From Bretschneidera sinensis (lineage: Eukaryota > Streptophyta > Magnoliopsida > Brassicales > Akaniaceae), in the NCBI GenBank assembly GCA_023935145.1, contig CM043702.1, positions 75,262,820 to 75,326,819 of the forward strand: a stretch of DNA of 64,000 nt, given 5' to 3'. The notes beneath the pieces are model-generated. The model did not search any database. It was not told the origin of the DNA and worked only from the letters and a program-made list of their open reading frames with translations. Of the stretch, positions 33,690-44,430 are shown one piece after another. Position 1 is the stretch's first letter; every line of letters starts with the position of its first letter. The position numbers were made by a program, and so were the translations under genes.

Positions 33690-35110
33690 AAAATTCCACG
33701 CCATTTTTGCTTGCAAAGCATGATGAACTTCCATAAGATGACGAATACCGAAGCCACCCTCCTGTACCGGTTTAAAAATTTTATCCTAAGTCACCCAATG
33801 TCGTTTATTCTGATCCCCATCATTCCAAAAGAAGGAAGCAAAAAGCTTTTCTAAGGAACCAAGTAACCCAAAAGGCAATTCAATGGCAACCAGCAAAGGA
33901 CACTTTTAAGGAGAGTTATTTTCCCACCTATGGATAGGTATTTGGCTTTCCACATCCCCAGCTTCTTCCTAATTTTCTTCTCTAAGTAACAAAAGTAAGA
34001 GACCAGATATCTACATTTAAAAAGGGGGACTCCCAAATAGTGTAAAGGTAAGGAAACCAGCTTAAGAAGTCCAACGCTTCATCAAACCAACCTGAATACG
34101 TTACCAAGAAGGACTAGCAATGAAAGTTCTTTTATCCCAGTTAATTCTCTGACTCAAAGCATCTTCATATAATTTCAAGAACTTAGTACACCCACCCACT
34201 GAAGCCTTTCTCCCTTTCAAGAAATGAAGCATGTCATATGCATATAACAAATGAGAAATACAAAGAACTGGACCTAAAACTGCATAATAACCAAGAAGAC
34301 CATGATAGAACCAGTCACAATAATTTTTAGAGAAAACATCCTCAACAATAATGAAAAGCAATGGGGAAAGGGGGTCTCCTTGCCTCAACCCCCGGAAGAT
34401 TGAAAATAGTCATATTGACTTCCGTCAAGAGTAATGGTGTACCAGGTGTTAGCATTACATCTATAGATGAAATCACACATATTTCGACAAAACCCAGCTT
34501 GCGAAGGACATTAAGCAAAAAACACCAGTCAACCCTATCATATGCATTTGACATATCTATTTTGAAAATAACATTGCAACTAGTTTTCCTGTTAAGATCA
34601 TGCATCATTTCTTGCGCCAGATGGATATTTTCATGTATACTACGATTAGCAACAAAACTAGATTGTTCCCCAGAGACGAAAAAACCGAGGAAATGAGCTA
34701 ACCTATTAGCCAAAATCTGAGAGATTATCTTATAGAAAAATGTCCACAAACTTATAGGTTGCAAATATGATAGAAGCTCAGGATTATTCACCTTTGGGAG
34801 GAGAATAATATTAGTTGTGGTAAAAGCTCAAGGGAGAGACCTCCCTCTGAAAAGGTCATGTACAACTCTAGTTACATCATCTTTGATAATGGACTAATAA
34901 GCTCAGAAGAAATGACCGTTGAAGCCGTCTATACCAAGGGCACTGTTAGGGTCAAAGTTCTCTATGGCACTCTTTATTTTATCTTCATCCAGAATACTAC
35001 GAAGCACACAATTTTGCTTAGTTGAAATAATTAAAGGAATACATTCTACCAACTCAACCCAATTAGAAGATGTTTGGACAACCATGAACAACTCTTGGAA
35101 ATAAGACACT
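33690..35110 (-). pseudogene. LINE reverse transcriptase, broken, catalytic D to Y
   Basis: From 35109 downward: IKSAIENFDPNSALGIDGFN, then SYLQPISL, IISQILANRLAHFL, SGEQSSFVANRSIHENIHLA, FKIDMSNAYDRVDW (block A, Asp present), a frame shift, RQGDPLSPLLFIIVEDVFSK (block B), and HLLYAYDMLHFLKG near 34240, where the usual (Y/F)ADD reads YAYD, so one catalytic aspartate is lost. Wording near 34030-33850 (YLEKKIRKKLGMWKAKYLSI, GGKITLLKSVL) matches the thumb/connection region. Dead by frameshifts and by the active-site change. Confidence 0.88.
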
Positions 35111-35257
35111 GCTGCATTATCCAGCTCAACATCTTCAGTGACCCAATCAGCACCTTGGCAAAGCTTAAATTTTGGACGTACAACAAGTTCCTTGATAGAT
35201 GCTTGGAAAAAATTAGTATTCCTATCCCCTTCCTACAACCATTTGATCCTAGACTTA

Positions 35258-35774
35258 TCAGAAGCTATAGACTCCTCTCGGCCCAACTAAAGCTCCAAAC
35301 TCAGATTTTGCATAATTTAAAGCCATGGCCAGATCATCAAAGTACGCCTCTTGAAGATCAAATTCTACCTTAAAAACTGCATCTTGGGCTCGATCACTAT
35401 AGCATTGAATGTTCCCAAAAACTTTCCAGTTCCAATTCCTCAACTGGGATCTCACAAACTTCAAATTTTTGTGCAAAACAACTAGCAGTGGATTAGTACA
35501 CCCTACATCCCACCAAGAAGAGACATCTTCCTGAATGTTAGGGTGCAAAATCCATGCTTTGAAAAACCTAAAAGGCTTGGGACTATCAGATCTCTGCAAA
35601 GTCAAAAAAATCGGTGCAACATGATCAGAAAATAAATAAACAGCATGAGATACCTTTGTTGGAGGGAAAGCAAATATGAACGGATCATTGACCAAAATTC
35701 TATCAAGTCTGGCCCAACACTTAGATGCACTCTGATAATCATTACACTATGTGAAACAAATTCCTTCATAACTT
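35258..35774 (-). pseudogene. LINE endonuclease, C-terminal part
   Basis: Minus strand from 35774: SYEGICFT, a stop, DYQSASKCWARLDRILVNDP and VYLFSDHVAPIFLTL. The RLDRILVND and SDH blocks are the end of an APE-type (EEP) nuclease; LINE wording continues through KAWILHPNIQEDVSSWW. Splits at 35774 by insertion of element E; the N-terminal half is at 43281-43824. Confidence 0.88.
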
Positions 35775-36652
35775 TGATAAGTGCTTAAATAGTTATATTT
35801 AAGCTCCTTAATTTACATTTGTTAAGTAACTTATTTATCTATTTCTATGGATTTTACTTCATTTTCATGTTTTATGTGTTTTTAACAGGACTTGGACAAA
35901 AAGGTAATAATTTGGAGCTTTTAGAAGCAAAAGTCAAGTTCTGCCATCTAGCAAGGCGCGCTCGACTCCCTTGAGATCGAGTGCACAAGAGCATGGGGGC
36001 ACTTGAAGAAGGCTCGAGCGCACACATGCGCTCAAGTGCATACCACATACGCTCGAATGCAATCATTCCAGAGCCAGCAAAGCCAAAATTGGAAAGAAGT
36101 CTTCTGACTCCAAAAAGGAGTTACGGTTTCGGGACATCATGAAGACCCTATAAATAGCCCTGTAAAAACACATAACACACGTCTTTTGTTCTAGATTCAA
36201 AGTAGAGAGCTTAGGGGTGGAAAAATTCCAGAGAAGAATCGAAGAGGCTGGAATTGGCTAAAGAGAGCTTAGTGGGGGATCCTTAGGGGATAATCCCAAA
36301 AATGGGGAGGAAGCTTGAGAAAGAGACTGTGGAGACAAATTGACGACTCTTCAGAGTATAACTAAAGCATTGGCATATTGTTTTATTATGTTGAAGCATA
36401 ATTAGTGGTGGATATCAAAGCCCTACACTTTTATCATTATCTTGTTTCTTGTTTCTTGTTTTATCCTTATCAATCCAAACTCATATTTTCTTTATCTTGT
36501 TTTATATTGTGAAAGTAATTCTAAATCGAAATTCACCAATCCCTATGGAAATGATCTCGCACTTGCTCACTATGCTACCACAGACCTTGTGCACTTGCAA
36601 GTAAAACTGTATGATTATTCGCGTATTTATTTAGGTGGATAATCATCCAACA
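35775..36652 (+). repeat. E LTR1 (878 bp, internal deletion)
   Basis: TGATAAGTGCTTAAATAG to ATCATCCAACA. Compared with LTR2 it lacks about 520 bp: GACGACTCTTC at 36347 jumps straight to AGAGTATAACTAAAGC. The join lies at a shared TTC. Ends are confirmed by the PBS that follows. Confidence 0.9.
35947..36062. repeat. CG-rich cluster of CTCGA/GCGC palindromes in E LTR1
   Basis: Several copies of motifs such as GGCTCGAGCGCA, GCGCTCAAGTGCA and GAGATCGAGTGCA within about 115 bp of otherwise AT-rich DNA. Equivalent clusters lie at 36822-36910, 39758-39860, 41156-41240 and 1-66. Confidence 0.75.
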
Positions 36653-36658
36653 AGTTTT

Positions 36659-36675
36659 TGGTGTCGTTGCTGGGG
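36659..36675 (+). promoter_or_regulatory. Primer-binding site of E body 1 (Asp tRNA type, 3 changes)
   Basis: TGGTGTCGTTGCTGGGG against TGGCGCCGTTGCCGGGG at 40979. All three differences are C to T, as expected from methylation-linked decay. Confidence 0.85.
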
Positions 36676-37017
36676 ATTGTGCTAAATTTATTTTTGAAAT
36701 TATTTTTGTTAGTTTTTATTTTATTTTATTTTATTCTGTTCCGTTTTATTTTTATTATTTATCAAAAAATCAGATTTATTCCTTCTTTTCATTTTTTGTT
36801 TTTGTTCAGGTGTGCAGAGGCGTCCTCATTGCGATCGAGTGCACTACTTGGTGCGATCGATCGCAAGCCCAGTGTAATTGAGCGCAGTTCAGGGTGCGCT
36901 CAAGCGCAAAATATCCAGAGAATACCCGAGCAGTAGTACTGAAACTGCTGCACTGAAGTGGTTTAACTGATTCATGCAAGGGCTTCAATCCAAAAATCTG
37001 ATCTTTTTTGCAATCAA

Positions 37018-37960
37018 TATAGAGCAAGAAGTAAAGAGCAAGGGCATGTATAAAGTAAACTCAAATGGTGGATTTCCAAATTGGGTGGATGCTATGGAAA
37101 GGAAGGTAGATATGCTTGTAGAAGTCATGATTGCTCAAATTGCCTCACCTTGGCCATAAGCTACACCACTCCAGGTATGTGCTGTTTGTAGTCGTTTTGA
37201 TCACACTACTGAAACTTGTCCTTTATATTCATCTGCAGATCGAGAGCAAGCAAACTATGTGGGACCAAACAACTACGATCCATATGCAAATATCTACAAT
37301 CCAGAATGGCAAAACCACCCTAACTTCTCATGGAGCAACGATTAAAATGCATGGAACCTTCAAGGGCAACAAAGAAACTTCGAACAAGCAGCTCACTCAG
37401 TTCCCGAATCAAAGGAAAGCGACCTAGAGAGTCTTGTGATGCAGTTGGCAACTAAGCAACAACAATTGATGACGTCACAAGATCAGTTTATGGCAGAAGA
37501 AAGGCAATTTTGGACTGAGATAAGATAAACCACTGCACGGCATGAACAAGCCATTCAAAGATTGGAAGTACAAATGGGGCAATTGGCTAAGGAGCTAAGT
37601 AAACAAAAGCAAAGTGTTGTTGAACACGTTTTTTAATCCGTTGGAGACCACCCTCACCTATTATTTCAAAGGATCAGATATTGAGCCAAAATCTAAAGAT
37701 GTTACTGATGACATCATTGAAATTGTGCACCTCTTACCGGCGAATCCAAAACATCCAAGTAAGCACACCGATCCATTTGACACTCTTGTGCCTTCTAATA
37801 CTACTTTTTTCCCTTTTATTTTCCAGGCACCAGATTTGGAGTTGAAGCAATTACCGAAGTATTTGACTTATGCTTATATGGGAGAAAATAAGAAGCTACC
37901 TGTGTTAGTTGCTACAAATTTTAGTTTGGGGGAAGAATAAGGCTTGGTCCGATTGAAGAC
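37018..37960 (+). pseudogene. Athila-type gag C-terminal half fused to a scrap of pol (body 1)
   Basis: From KGMYKVNSNGGFPNWVDAME (an amphipathic linker) to the knuckle CAVCSRFDHTTETC (C-x2-C-x4-H-x4-C, near 37180), then YNPEWQNHPNFSWS, the Athila signature after the knuckle. RLEVQMGQLAKELSKQ near 37565 is a coiled coil. Next come DPFDTLVPSNTTFFPFIFQA and LPKYLTYAYMGENKKLPVLV, which belongs to the start of Athila pol. A stop follows and the pol body is missing. The gag N-terminal (assembly) half is also missing. Several in-frame stops. Confidence 0.85.
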
Positions 37961-39577
37961 GTTAAACTTAGCGCTCATGGGAGGCACCCCAGACATATCG
38001 TTTTCATTTTAGTACTTTTCTTTTAGTTATAATTATATTTACATGTTTAGTTTTCATATTTTGTTTTCCGGCACAACGTTTATTTTTCTTTGACAGGTAC
38101 TCAATGCGTGCATCCAATTCAAGTTTGGGGGCGTGGACAAGCAAGCAAGCAACCAAGTTCTCCATCTCCCAAGTCATATCTTTCAATGCCACACACACAT
38201 TGGGGACAATGTGTATTGTAAGTTTAGGGGTAGTGGGAGATACTAGATACTATCACACATGCACGTGAAATACATGCATGCACTAAGTCCCAGCTTTTTT
38301 TTTTTAGAAAAGATAAATGCATGTTCTTTTGGTAAAACAAAAATTTTTGTTGATTTAAAATTTTGATAACACTTCATTAGTAAGCTTAAAAGCTAGAACA
38401 AATAGTCTTGCAATGGGAATTTTACAAAGTTTAGTTACCTACCTCAAGGCACCTAAGAATTCACGAGTTTGATCCAAATTTGCACGAGCACATTTAACAC
38501 GCATTTGTGTGGGGTATGACATATAATTATCTTGTATATGTTTCCATAATCGAACTATAATCGGATAACTTGTTGAAAAGAACACTTTGGAATAATAAAA
38601 ATAAAGAAGAAAAAAAAAATAATATGTTCATCATGCAAAAGAATGATAAAAAAAGCTTCTAATGATCAGTAAAAACTTTTCACTGAGTAACTGGGCCTCT
38701 TGCCTCAGTAAGCATTGAGTGTTCACATCAAAAGGTGGAAAGTAAACCTTTAATGATCATAATAAATTTTTCATTTGAGTAACTGGGCCTCTTACCTCAG
38801 TAAGCATTGAGTGTTCACGTCAAAATGTGGGAAATCCATTAAGAAGTTTAAAAAAACTTGTTAGTTCCATAGCCTTTTTGACTCAAGTTAGTAAGTCCTT
38901 AGGGGTGTCTTTATACCCAATGCCCTAAAACCATCTGGTTTGGGAGTCATTGGCCAAACATTTGTTACAAGGGTCAACTAGAAAGCTCGAGGGAACTCAA
39001 CATGGCAGCATTGGAGTCATTTAGAAGCATTAAAACCAGTTAGTTCCGTAGCCTTTTTTATTCGAGTTAGTAAGTCCTTAGGGGTGCCTTTACACCTAAT
39101 GCCCTAAAACCATCTGGTTTGGGAGTCATTGGCTAAACACTCGTTACAAAGGTCAAATAGAAAGCTCGATGGAACTCAACATGGTAAAGATTGCATGATA
39201 AAAAGAAAAAGAAAAAAGAAGTAAGTATTATGCCATTTTTGCTCTCTTTGATAAGGATTTCAATAAAAGTTGGGCATCGAAACCCTATACGCTAAAATTA
39301 TGTGCATGCCCCATCTTATATGTGCTAACTCATCACACACAAATCAAACTTGTGATGCCTTAAGCCAACCTTAGGTAAGTAACTTAAAACTTTTGAAAGT
39401 CCTTTTGCAATCCAAAATGTGTTTTTATTTTAAGCTTACTCATGAACGGTTATCATAGTTTTATGTGCAACCCAAATCCTTGAGTATCATGGAAATAAAT
39501 TTATCTTTAAATTTTGTTCTAACATAGTCTTTAATTTTGTATTGCTAAGAGACTAGCAATATGTAAGTTTGGTGGTG
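37961..39577 (+). other. 3' untranslated region of E body 1 with two tandem duplications
   Basis: Two diverged copies of a 91-bp unit (38661 and 38752, core AGTAACTGGGCCTCTT) and two of a 179-bp unit (38861 and 39040, core TTAGTTCC.TAGCCTTTTT). No reading frame. Body 2 lacks all of this. Confidence 0.8.
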
Positions 39578-40972
39578 TGATAAGTGCTTAAATAGTCATA
39601 TTTAAGCCCCTTAATTTACATTTGTTAAGTAACTTATTTATATATTTCCATGGATTTTACTTCATTTATGTGTTTTATGCGTTTTTCACAAGGCTTGGAC
39701 AAAAAGGTAATAATTTGGAGCTTTTAGAAGTAAAAGTCAAGTTATGCCATCTAGCAAGGCGCGCTAGAGCGCACCTCCCTTGAGATCGAGCGCACTTGAA
39801 GAAGGCTCAAGTGCACACATGCGCTCGAGCGCATACTGCATACGCTCGAGTGCAATCACTCCAGAGGTGACAGAGCCAGAATTGGAAAGAAGTCTTCCGA
39901 CTCCAAAAAGGAATTAGGGTTTCGGGACATCATGAAGACCTTATAAATAGCCCTGTAAAAACACATAACACACGCCTTTTGTTCTAGATTCGAAGTAGAG
40001 AGCTTAGGGGAGGAAAAATTCCAGAGAAGAATCGAAGAGGCCGAAATTGGCCAAAGAGAGCTTAGTGGGGGATCCCGAGGGAATAATCCCAAAAAGGGGG
40101 AAGAAGCTTGAGAAGGAGACTGTTGAGATGAATTGACGACTCTTCTCCATAGTGTTTTCGGTTTCTTCTTTACTTTACAATTATTTTATAATAATGTGTA
40201 ACTAAATACTCAGTAGGGCTCGATTGAAGCCCTAATTCTATTTACGTAATATTTCAATATTGGTGCCTTTACAATGGTTATATGATGATGTTTAACTTGA
40301 TTAATACCTGTGTTTATTTTAATTCCTCATATGTGTTTGTACGATCAACTTATGCATGTGGTATGGACTAGTTAGTTAAATCAATTTGGATGACCGAGTC
40401 CTGGGTTCAAAATTAGTAACAAGAGATATCCACACCGGATTCTCGGGTTAATCAACACGGGAAACCGTGAGCGGACCAAGCCCCTAGGTCCCGTGTGGTT
40501 GCCGATCTCCCCAGGCCTTATGCTCTCTTAAGGAACAACTCAATATACACTCATGTTGAATCCCTTAAGAGAGAAAAGAGTTAGAGTATACACCATGCCT
40601 AACTCATTGATTAGGGAGATCAATAGCCTAAGGTGTGGATCAAGCCCTTAGGTTAGCAAGCATTACATATTCAGAGTATAACTAAAGCATTGGCATATTG
40701 TTTTATTATGTTGAAGCATAATTAGTGGTGGATATCAAAGCCCTACACTTTTATCATTATCTTGCTTCTTGTTTCTTGTTTTATCCTTATCAATTCAAAC
40801 TCATATTTTCTTTATCTTGTTTTATATTGTGAAAGTAATTCTAAATTGAAATTCACCAATCCCTATGGAAATGATCTCGCACTTGCACACTATGCTACCA
40901 CAGACCTTGTGCACTTGCAAGTAAAATTTTACGATTATTCGCGTATTTATTTAGGTGGATAATCGTCCAACA
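39578..40972 (+). repeat. E LTR2 (1395 bp, full length)
   Basis: TGATAAGTGCTTAAATAG to ATCGTCCAACA, followed by the best preserved PBS. It includes the 520-bp part missing from LTR1 (about 40150-40675). Shares the CG-rich palindrome cluster (39758-39860). Confidence 0.92.
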
Positions 40973-40978
40973 AGTTTT

Positions 40979-40995
40979 TGGCGCCGTTGCCGGGG
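40979..40995 (+). promoter_or_regulatory. Primer-binding site of E body 2 (Asp tRNA type)
   Basis: TGGCGCCGTTGCCGGGG, the standard Athila PBS, 6 bases after LTR2. Confidence 0.93.
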
Positions 40996-41371
40996 TATGT
41001 GCTAAATTTCTTGTTGGAATTATTTTTCGTTAGTTTTTATTTTATTTTATTCTGTTCCTTTTTATTTTTATTTTTTTTATCAAAAAATCAGATTTATTCC
41101 TTCTTTTCGTTTTCTGTTTTTGTTCAGGTGTGTAGAGGAGGAGTTTTTGTCCTCATTGTGATCGAGCGCACTATTTGGTGCGATCGATCGCAAGCCTAGT
41201 GCAATTGAGCGCAGTTCAGGGTTCGCTCGAGTGCAAAAGGTCCAAAGAGTACCTGAGCAGCAGTACTGAAATTGCTGCACTGAAGCGGTTCTACTAATTC
41301 ATACAAGGGCTTCAATCCAAAAATCTAATATTTTTTCCACCCAATATAGAGCAAGAAGTAAAGAGCAAGGG

Positions 41372-42290
41372 CATGTATAAAGTAAACTCAAATGGTGGAT
41401 TTCCAAATTGGGTGGATGCTATGGAAAGGAAGGTAGATATGCTTGTAGAAGTCATGATAGCTCAAATTGCCTCACCTAGGCCACAAGCTACACCACTCCA
41501 GGTATGTGCTATTTGTAGTCGTTTTGATCACACTACTGAAACTTGCCCTTTATATTCATCTGCAGATCGAGAGCAAGTAAACTATGTGCGACCAAACAAC
41601 TACGATCCATATGAAAATACTTACAATCCAAAATGGTGAAGCCACCCCAACTTCTCATGGAGCAACGATCAAAATGCATGGAACCTTCAAGGGCAACAAA
41701 GAAACTTCCAACAAGCAGCCCATTCAGTTCCGAAATCAAAGGAAAGCGACCTACAGAGTCTTGTGATGCAGTTGGCAACTAAGTAACAACAATTGATGAC
41801 GTCACAAGATCAGTTTATGGCAGAAGAAAGGAAATTTTGGACTGAGATAAGACAAACCACTGCACGGCATGAACAAGCCATTCAAAGATTGGAAGTACAA
41901 GTGGGGCAATTGGCTAAGGAGCTAAGTAAACAAAAGTAAAGTGTTGTTGAACAAGTTTTTCCTGACCATCATATTAATCCATTGGAGACCACCCTCACCC
42001 AATATTTCAAAGGATCAGATATTGAGCCAAAATCTGAAGATGTTACTGATGACATCATTGAAATTGTGCACCACTTAGAGGCCTATCCAAAACATCCAAG
42101 TAAGTACACCGATCCATTTGACACTCTTGTGCCTTCTAATACTACTTTTTTCCCTTTTATTGTTCAGGTACTTGATTTGAAGTTGAAGTAATCTCTGAAG
42201 TATTTGACTTATGCTTATATGGGAGAAAATAAGAAACTACCTGTGCTAGTTACTACAAATTTTAGTTTAGGGGAAGAATAAGGCTTGGTT
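41372..42290 (+). pseudogene. Athila-type gag C-terminal half fused to a scrap of pol (body 2)
   Basis: Near-identical to body 1: MYKVNSNGGFPNWVDAMERK, knuckle CAICSRFDHTTETC near 41513, ENTYNPKW then a stop at about 41637 (one base change from the Trp/Arg wording), coiled coil near 41885-41935, and DPFDTLVPSNTTFFPFIVQV, then ...YLTYAYMGENKKLPVLV and the same jump to the post-pol region. The first 88 codons (41373-41639) are open. The stops differ from those of body 1, so the two copies decayed separately after sharing the pol deletion. Confidence 0.85.
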
Positions 42291-42493
42291 CGGCTGAAGA
42301 CTTTAGACTTAGCAATCATGGGAGGCACCCCAGACATATCCTTTTCATTTTAATACGTTTCTTTTAGTTATAATTATATTTACATGTTTAGTTTGCATAT
42401 TTGGTTTTTCGGCACAACATTTATTTTTCTTTGACAGGTACTCAGTACGTGCATCCAGTTCAAGTTTAGGGGCGTGGACAAGCAAGAAAGCAA

Positions 42494-43280
42494 CCCAGAC
42501 TGTGGAAACGAATTGATGACTCTTCTCCAGAGTGTTTTGGGTTTTTTCTTTCCTTAACTTTTATTTTATGATAATGTGTAACTAAATACTCAGTAGGGCT
42601 CGATTGAAGCCCTAATTATGTTTATTTAAATTCCTCATATGTGTTTGTATGATCAACTTATGCATGTGGTATGGATTAGTTAGTTGAATCAATTTGGATG
42701 ACCGAGTCCTGGGTTCAACATTAGTAACAAGAGATATCCACACCGGATTCTCGGGTTAATCAACACGGGAAATCGGGAGTGGACCAAGCCCCTAGGTCCC
42801 GTGTGGTTGCCGATCTCCACAACCCTTATGCTCTCTTAAGGGACAACTCAGTATACACCCATGCTGAATCCCTTAAGAGAGAAAAGAGTTAGAGTATACA
42901 CCATGCCTAACTCGTTGCTTAGGGAGATCAATAGCCTAAGGTCTGGACCAAGCCCTTAGGTTGGCAAGCATTAAATATTCAGAGTATAACTAAAGCATTG
43001 GCATATTGTTTTATTATGTTAAAGCATAATTAGTGATGGATATCAAAGCCCTACACTTTTATCATTATCTTGTTTCTTGTTTGTTGTTTTATCCTTATCA
43101 ATCCAAACTCATATTTTCTTTATCTTGTTTTATATTGTGAAAGTAATTCTAAATCAAAATTCACCAATACCCGTGGAAATGATCTCGCACTTGCACACTA
43201 TGCTACCACAGACCTTGTGCACTTGTAAATAAAACTGTACGATTATTCGCATATTTATTTAGGTGGATAATCGTCCAACA
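42494..43280 (+). repeat. E LTR3, 5' part missing
   Basis: Body 2 is intact to ...AGCAAGAAAGCAACCC and then jumps into the middle of the LTR (GAATTGATGACTCTTCTCC, matching LTR2 from about 40130). The first ~550 bp of the LTR and the 3' untranslated region were lost in one deletion. A second small gap after CCCTAATTATG removes about 60 bp relative to LTR2. Ends ATCGTCCAACA at 43280. Confidence 0.88.
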
Positions 43281-43824
43281 AGTTTGGATCCATCAATATG
43301 TTCCCATCAATAAACTCCTAAAACTCCTTAGCACCATGTGAATCAATAGAGGCCCTACTGCACTTTTCCTCTGGAGAAAGTACCACATTAAAATCCCCTC
43401 CAAGAAACCAAGGACCATCCAAAGATGATGTAAAATTTGTTAAAGATTATCAAAGAGCACGGCGGACCGTGTACCTACTCTTGGCATTAATAAAAGAAGC
43501 ATAATAGGAAACTGAAGAAGCAACCAAAGAGATCCTCACAAAAATTGACTGCCAAGTAACTTGTAAAGGCTCTACAAGAAGATCATTATTCCATATAACC
43601 TAACTTTGGATATTATTCGGATTACCACGCAAAAAAATTTCAGAATTTACACTTCTTAGCAAAACTGGGCAAACTATTACCATTGTGCTTTGGCTCTAGT
43701 ATCACCACCAGAGAAGCATTATTTTCACGAATCATCTTACGAAGAAAACCTACTTTGTATGCATCTCCCATACCTCTCATGTTCCAAATAATTGTACTAT
43801 CACTACTCTCCACGGATACTGCCC
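43281..43824 (-). pseudogene. LINE endonuclease, N-terminal part (continues at 35774)
   Basis: Minus strand from about 43800: STIIWNMRGMGDAYKVGFLR and KMIRENNASLVVILEPKHNG, the opening of a LINE EEP endonuclease, where the usual final Glu block reads ILEPK. Near 43420-43330 it reads GPWFLGGDFNVVLSPEEKCS (with the conserved D and N) and SRASIDSHGAKEF. It ends ..NILMDP and rejoins ..YEGICFT at 35774 across element E. The 5' end of the LINE (ORF1) is absent. Confidence 0.87.
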
Positions 43825-44304
43825 TTTTTTATTTATTTATTTATATTTTTTGGCAAAAACTTCCTTGAAGTGGGGAGGAGGGGGGGTTGGCGGACCCCTA
43901 TGAGTTTATTAAAAATAATATGAAGAGTACAAATAAATGGGGGGAAAATAAGGCCCATACCCGAAAAACAGCCTTAGAGGGCCCTAAACCTTACCCTATT
44001 AAAATTAAAATTACATTTTCCTATAGCTAGACAAGCTAAAATCATCATGATCCAAATCTTGCTTAAAAGAAATAGGTAAAGACTCTACATACCAGAATAA
44101 ATTATATCAACCTAGAGAAAGACCTGCTTTAGCAAGGCTGTTCGTAAGCCCATTCGCTTCCCGATACACATGCTCTATGTGCACATTAGGAGGAAGGGAA
44201 TCCTGAATATCACAAACTAAGTAGACAAGCTCTTAAGGACGTGCACACTACTTCAACACAATCTGAACTAGTGCCTTTAATTCGCACTCAATAGCCTTTG
44301 AGTC
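43825..44304 (-). mobile_element. Second LINE copy, strongly 5'-truncated
   Basis: Same family and orientation as the other LINE: the tail (T-rich, TTTATTTATTTATTTA) and the 3' untranslated region (CCTTGAAGTGGGGAGG, TGAGTTTATTAAAA) match 32060 onward. Minus-strand coding keeps only the RNase H end: DSKAIECELKALVQIVL and HVYREANGLTNSLAKAG. It ends at about 44304 where the D VNTR resumes. Confidence 0.87.
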
Positions 44305-44430
44305 ACCATGCACACTACTCACTATACACACTCGCTGTGCACATTACTCACTGTACACACTCGATGTGCACATTACTCATACTCACCATGCACACCATTT
44401 GTGCTTGCTACACACACTGCTTTCCATATT
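44305..44430 (+). repeat. Family D VNTR fragment beyond the LINE copies
   Basis: Units such as ATGCACACTACTCACT and CTGTACACACTCGATG, same period as at 25055 and 29434. Probably the continuation of the VNTR cut at 32059. Confidence 0.8.

Larger units (their letters stand above)
32060..35774 (-). mobile_element. LINE retrotransposon (LINE-1 copy), 3' part, minus strand
   Basis: Poly(A) tail seen as T12 at 32060-32071. Read on the minus strand from 35774 downward: end of the endonuclease, reverse transcriptase, a Cys/His-poor linker region, RNase H, 3' untranslated region, tail. It is continuous with 43281-43824, the endonuclease start; the two are separated by the Athila derivative E. Plant LINEs (L1 clade) commonly have this EN-RT-RNase H order. 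Confidence 0.9.
35775..43280 (+). mobile_element. Athila-derived non-autonomous gypsy complex E: three LTRs, two bodies, no pol
   Basis: Layout: LTR1 35775-36652, body 1 36653-39577, LTR2 39578-40972, body 2 40973-about 42493, LTR3 (5' part lost) to 43280. Both bodies keep an Athila-type PBS, the C-terminal half of gag with its zinc knuckle, then a few residues of the pol start (LKYLTYAYMGENKKLP-type wording) joined directly to the post-pol region (ATGGGAGGCACCCCAGAC). RT, RNase H and integrase are absent from both at the same place, so the loss predates their duplication. It sits inside the LINE endonuclease. Confidence 0.9.

Noticed and set aside
36442..36642. A 66-codon frame repeated at 40762-40962
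   Set aside because: Lies in the U5 part of the E LTRs; repeated because the LTR is repeated. No evidence of translation.
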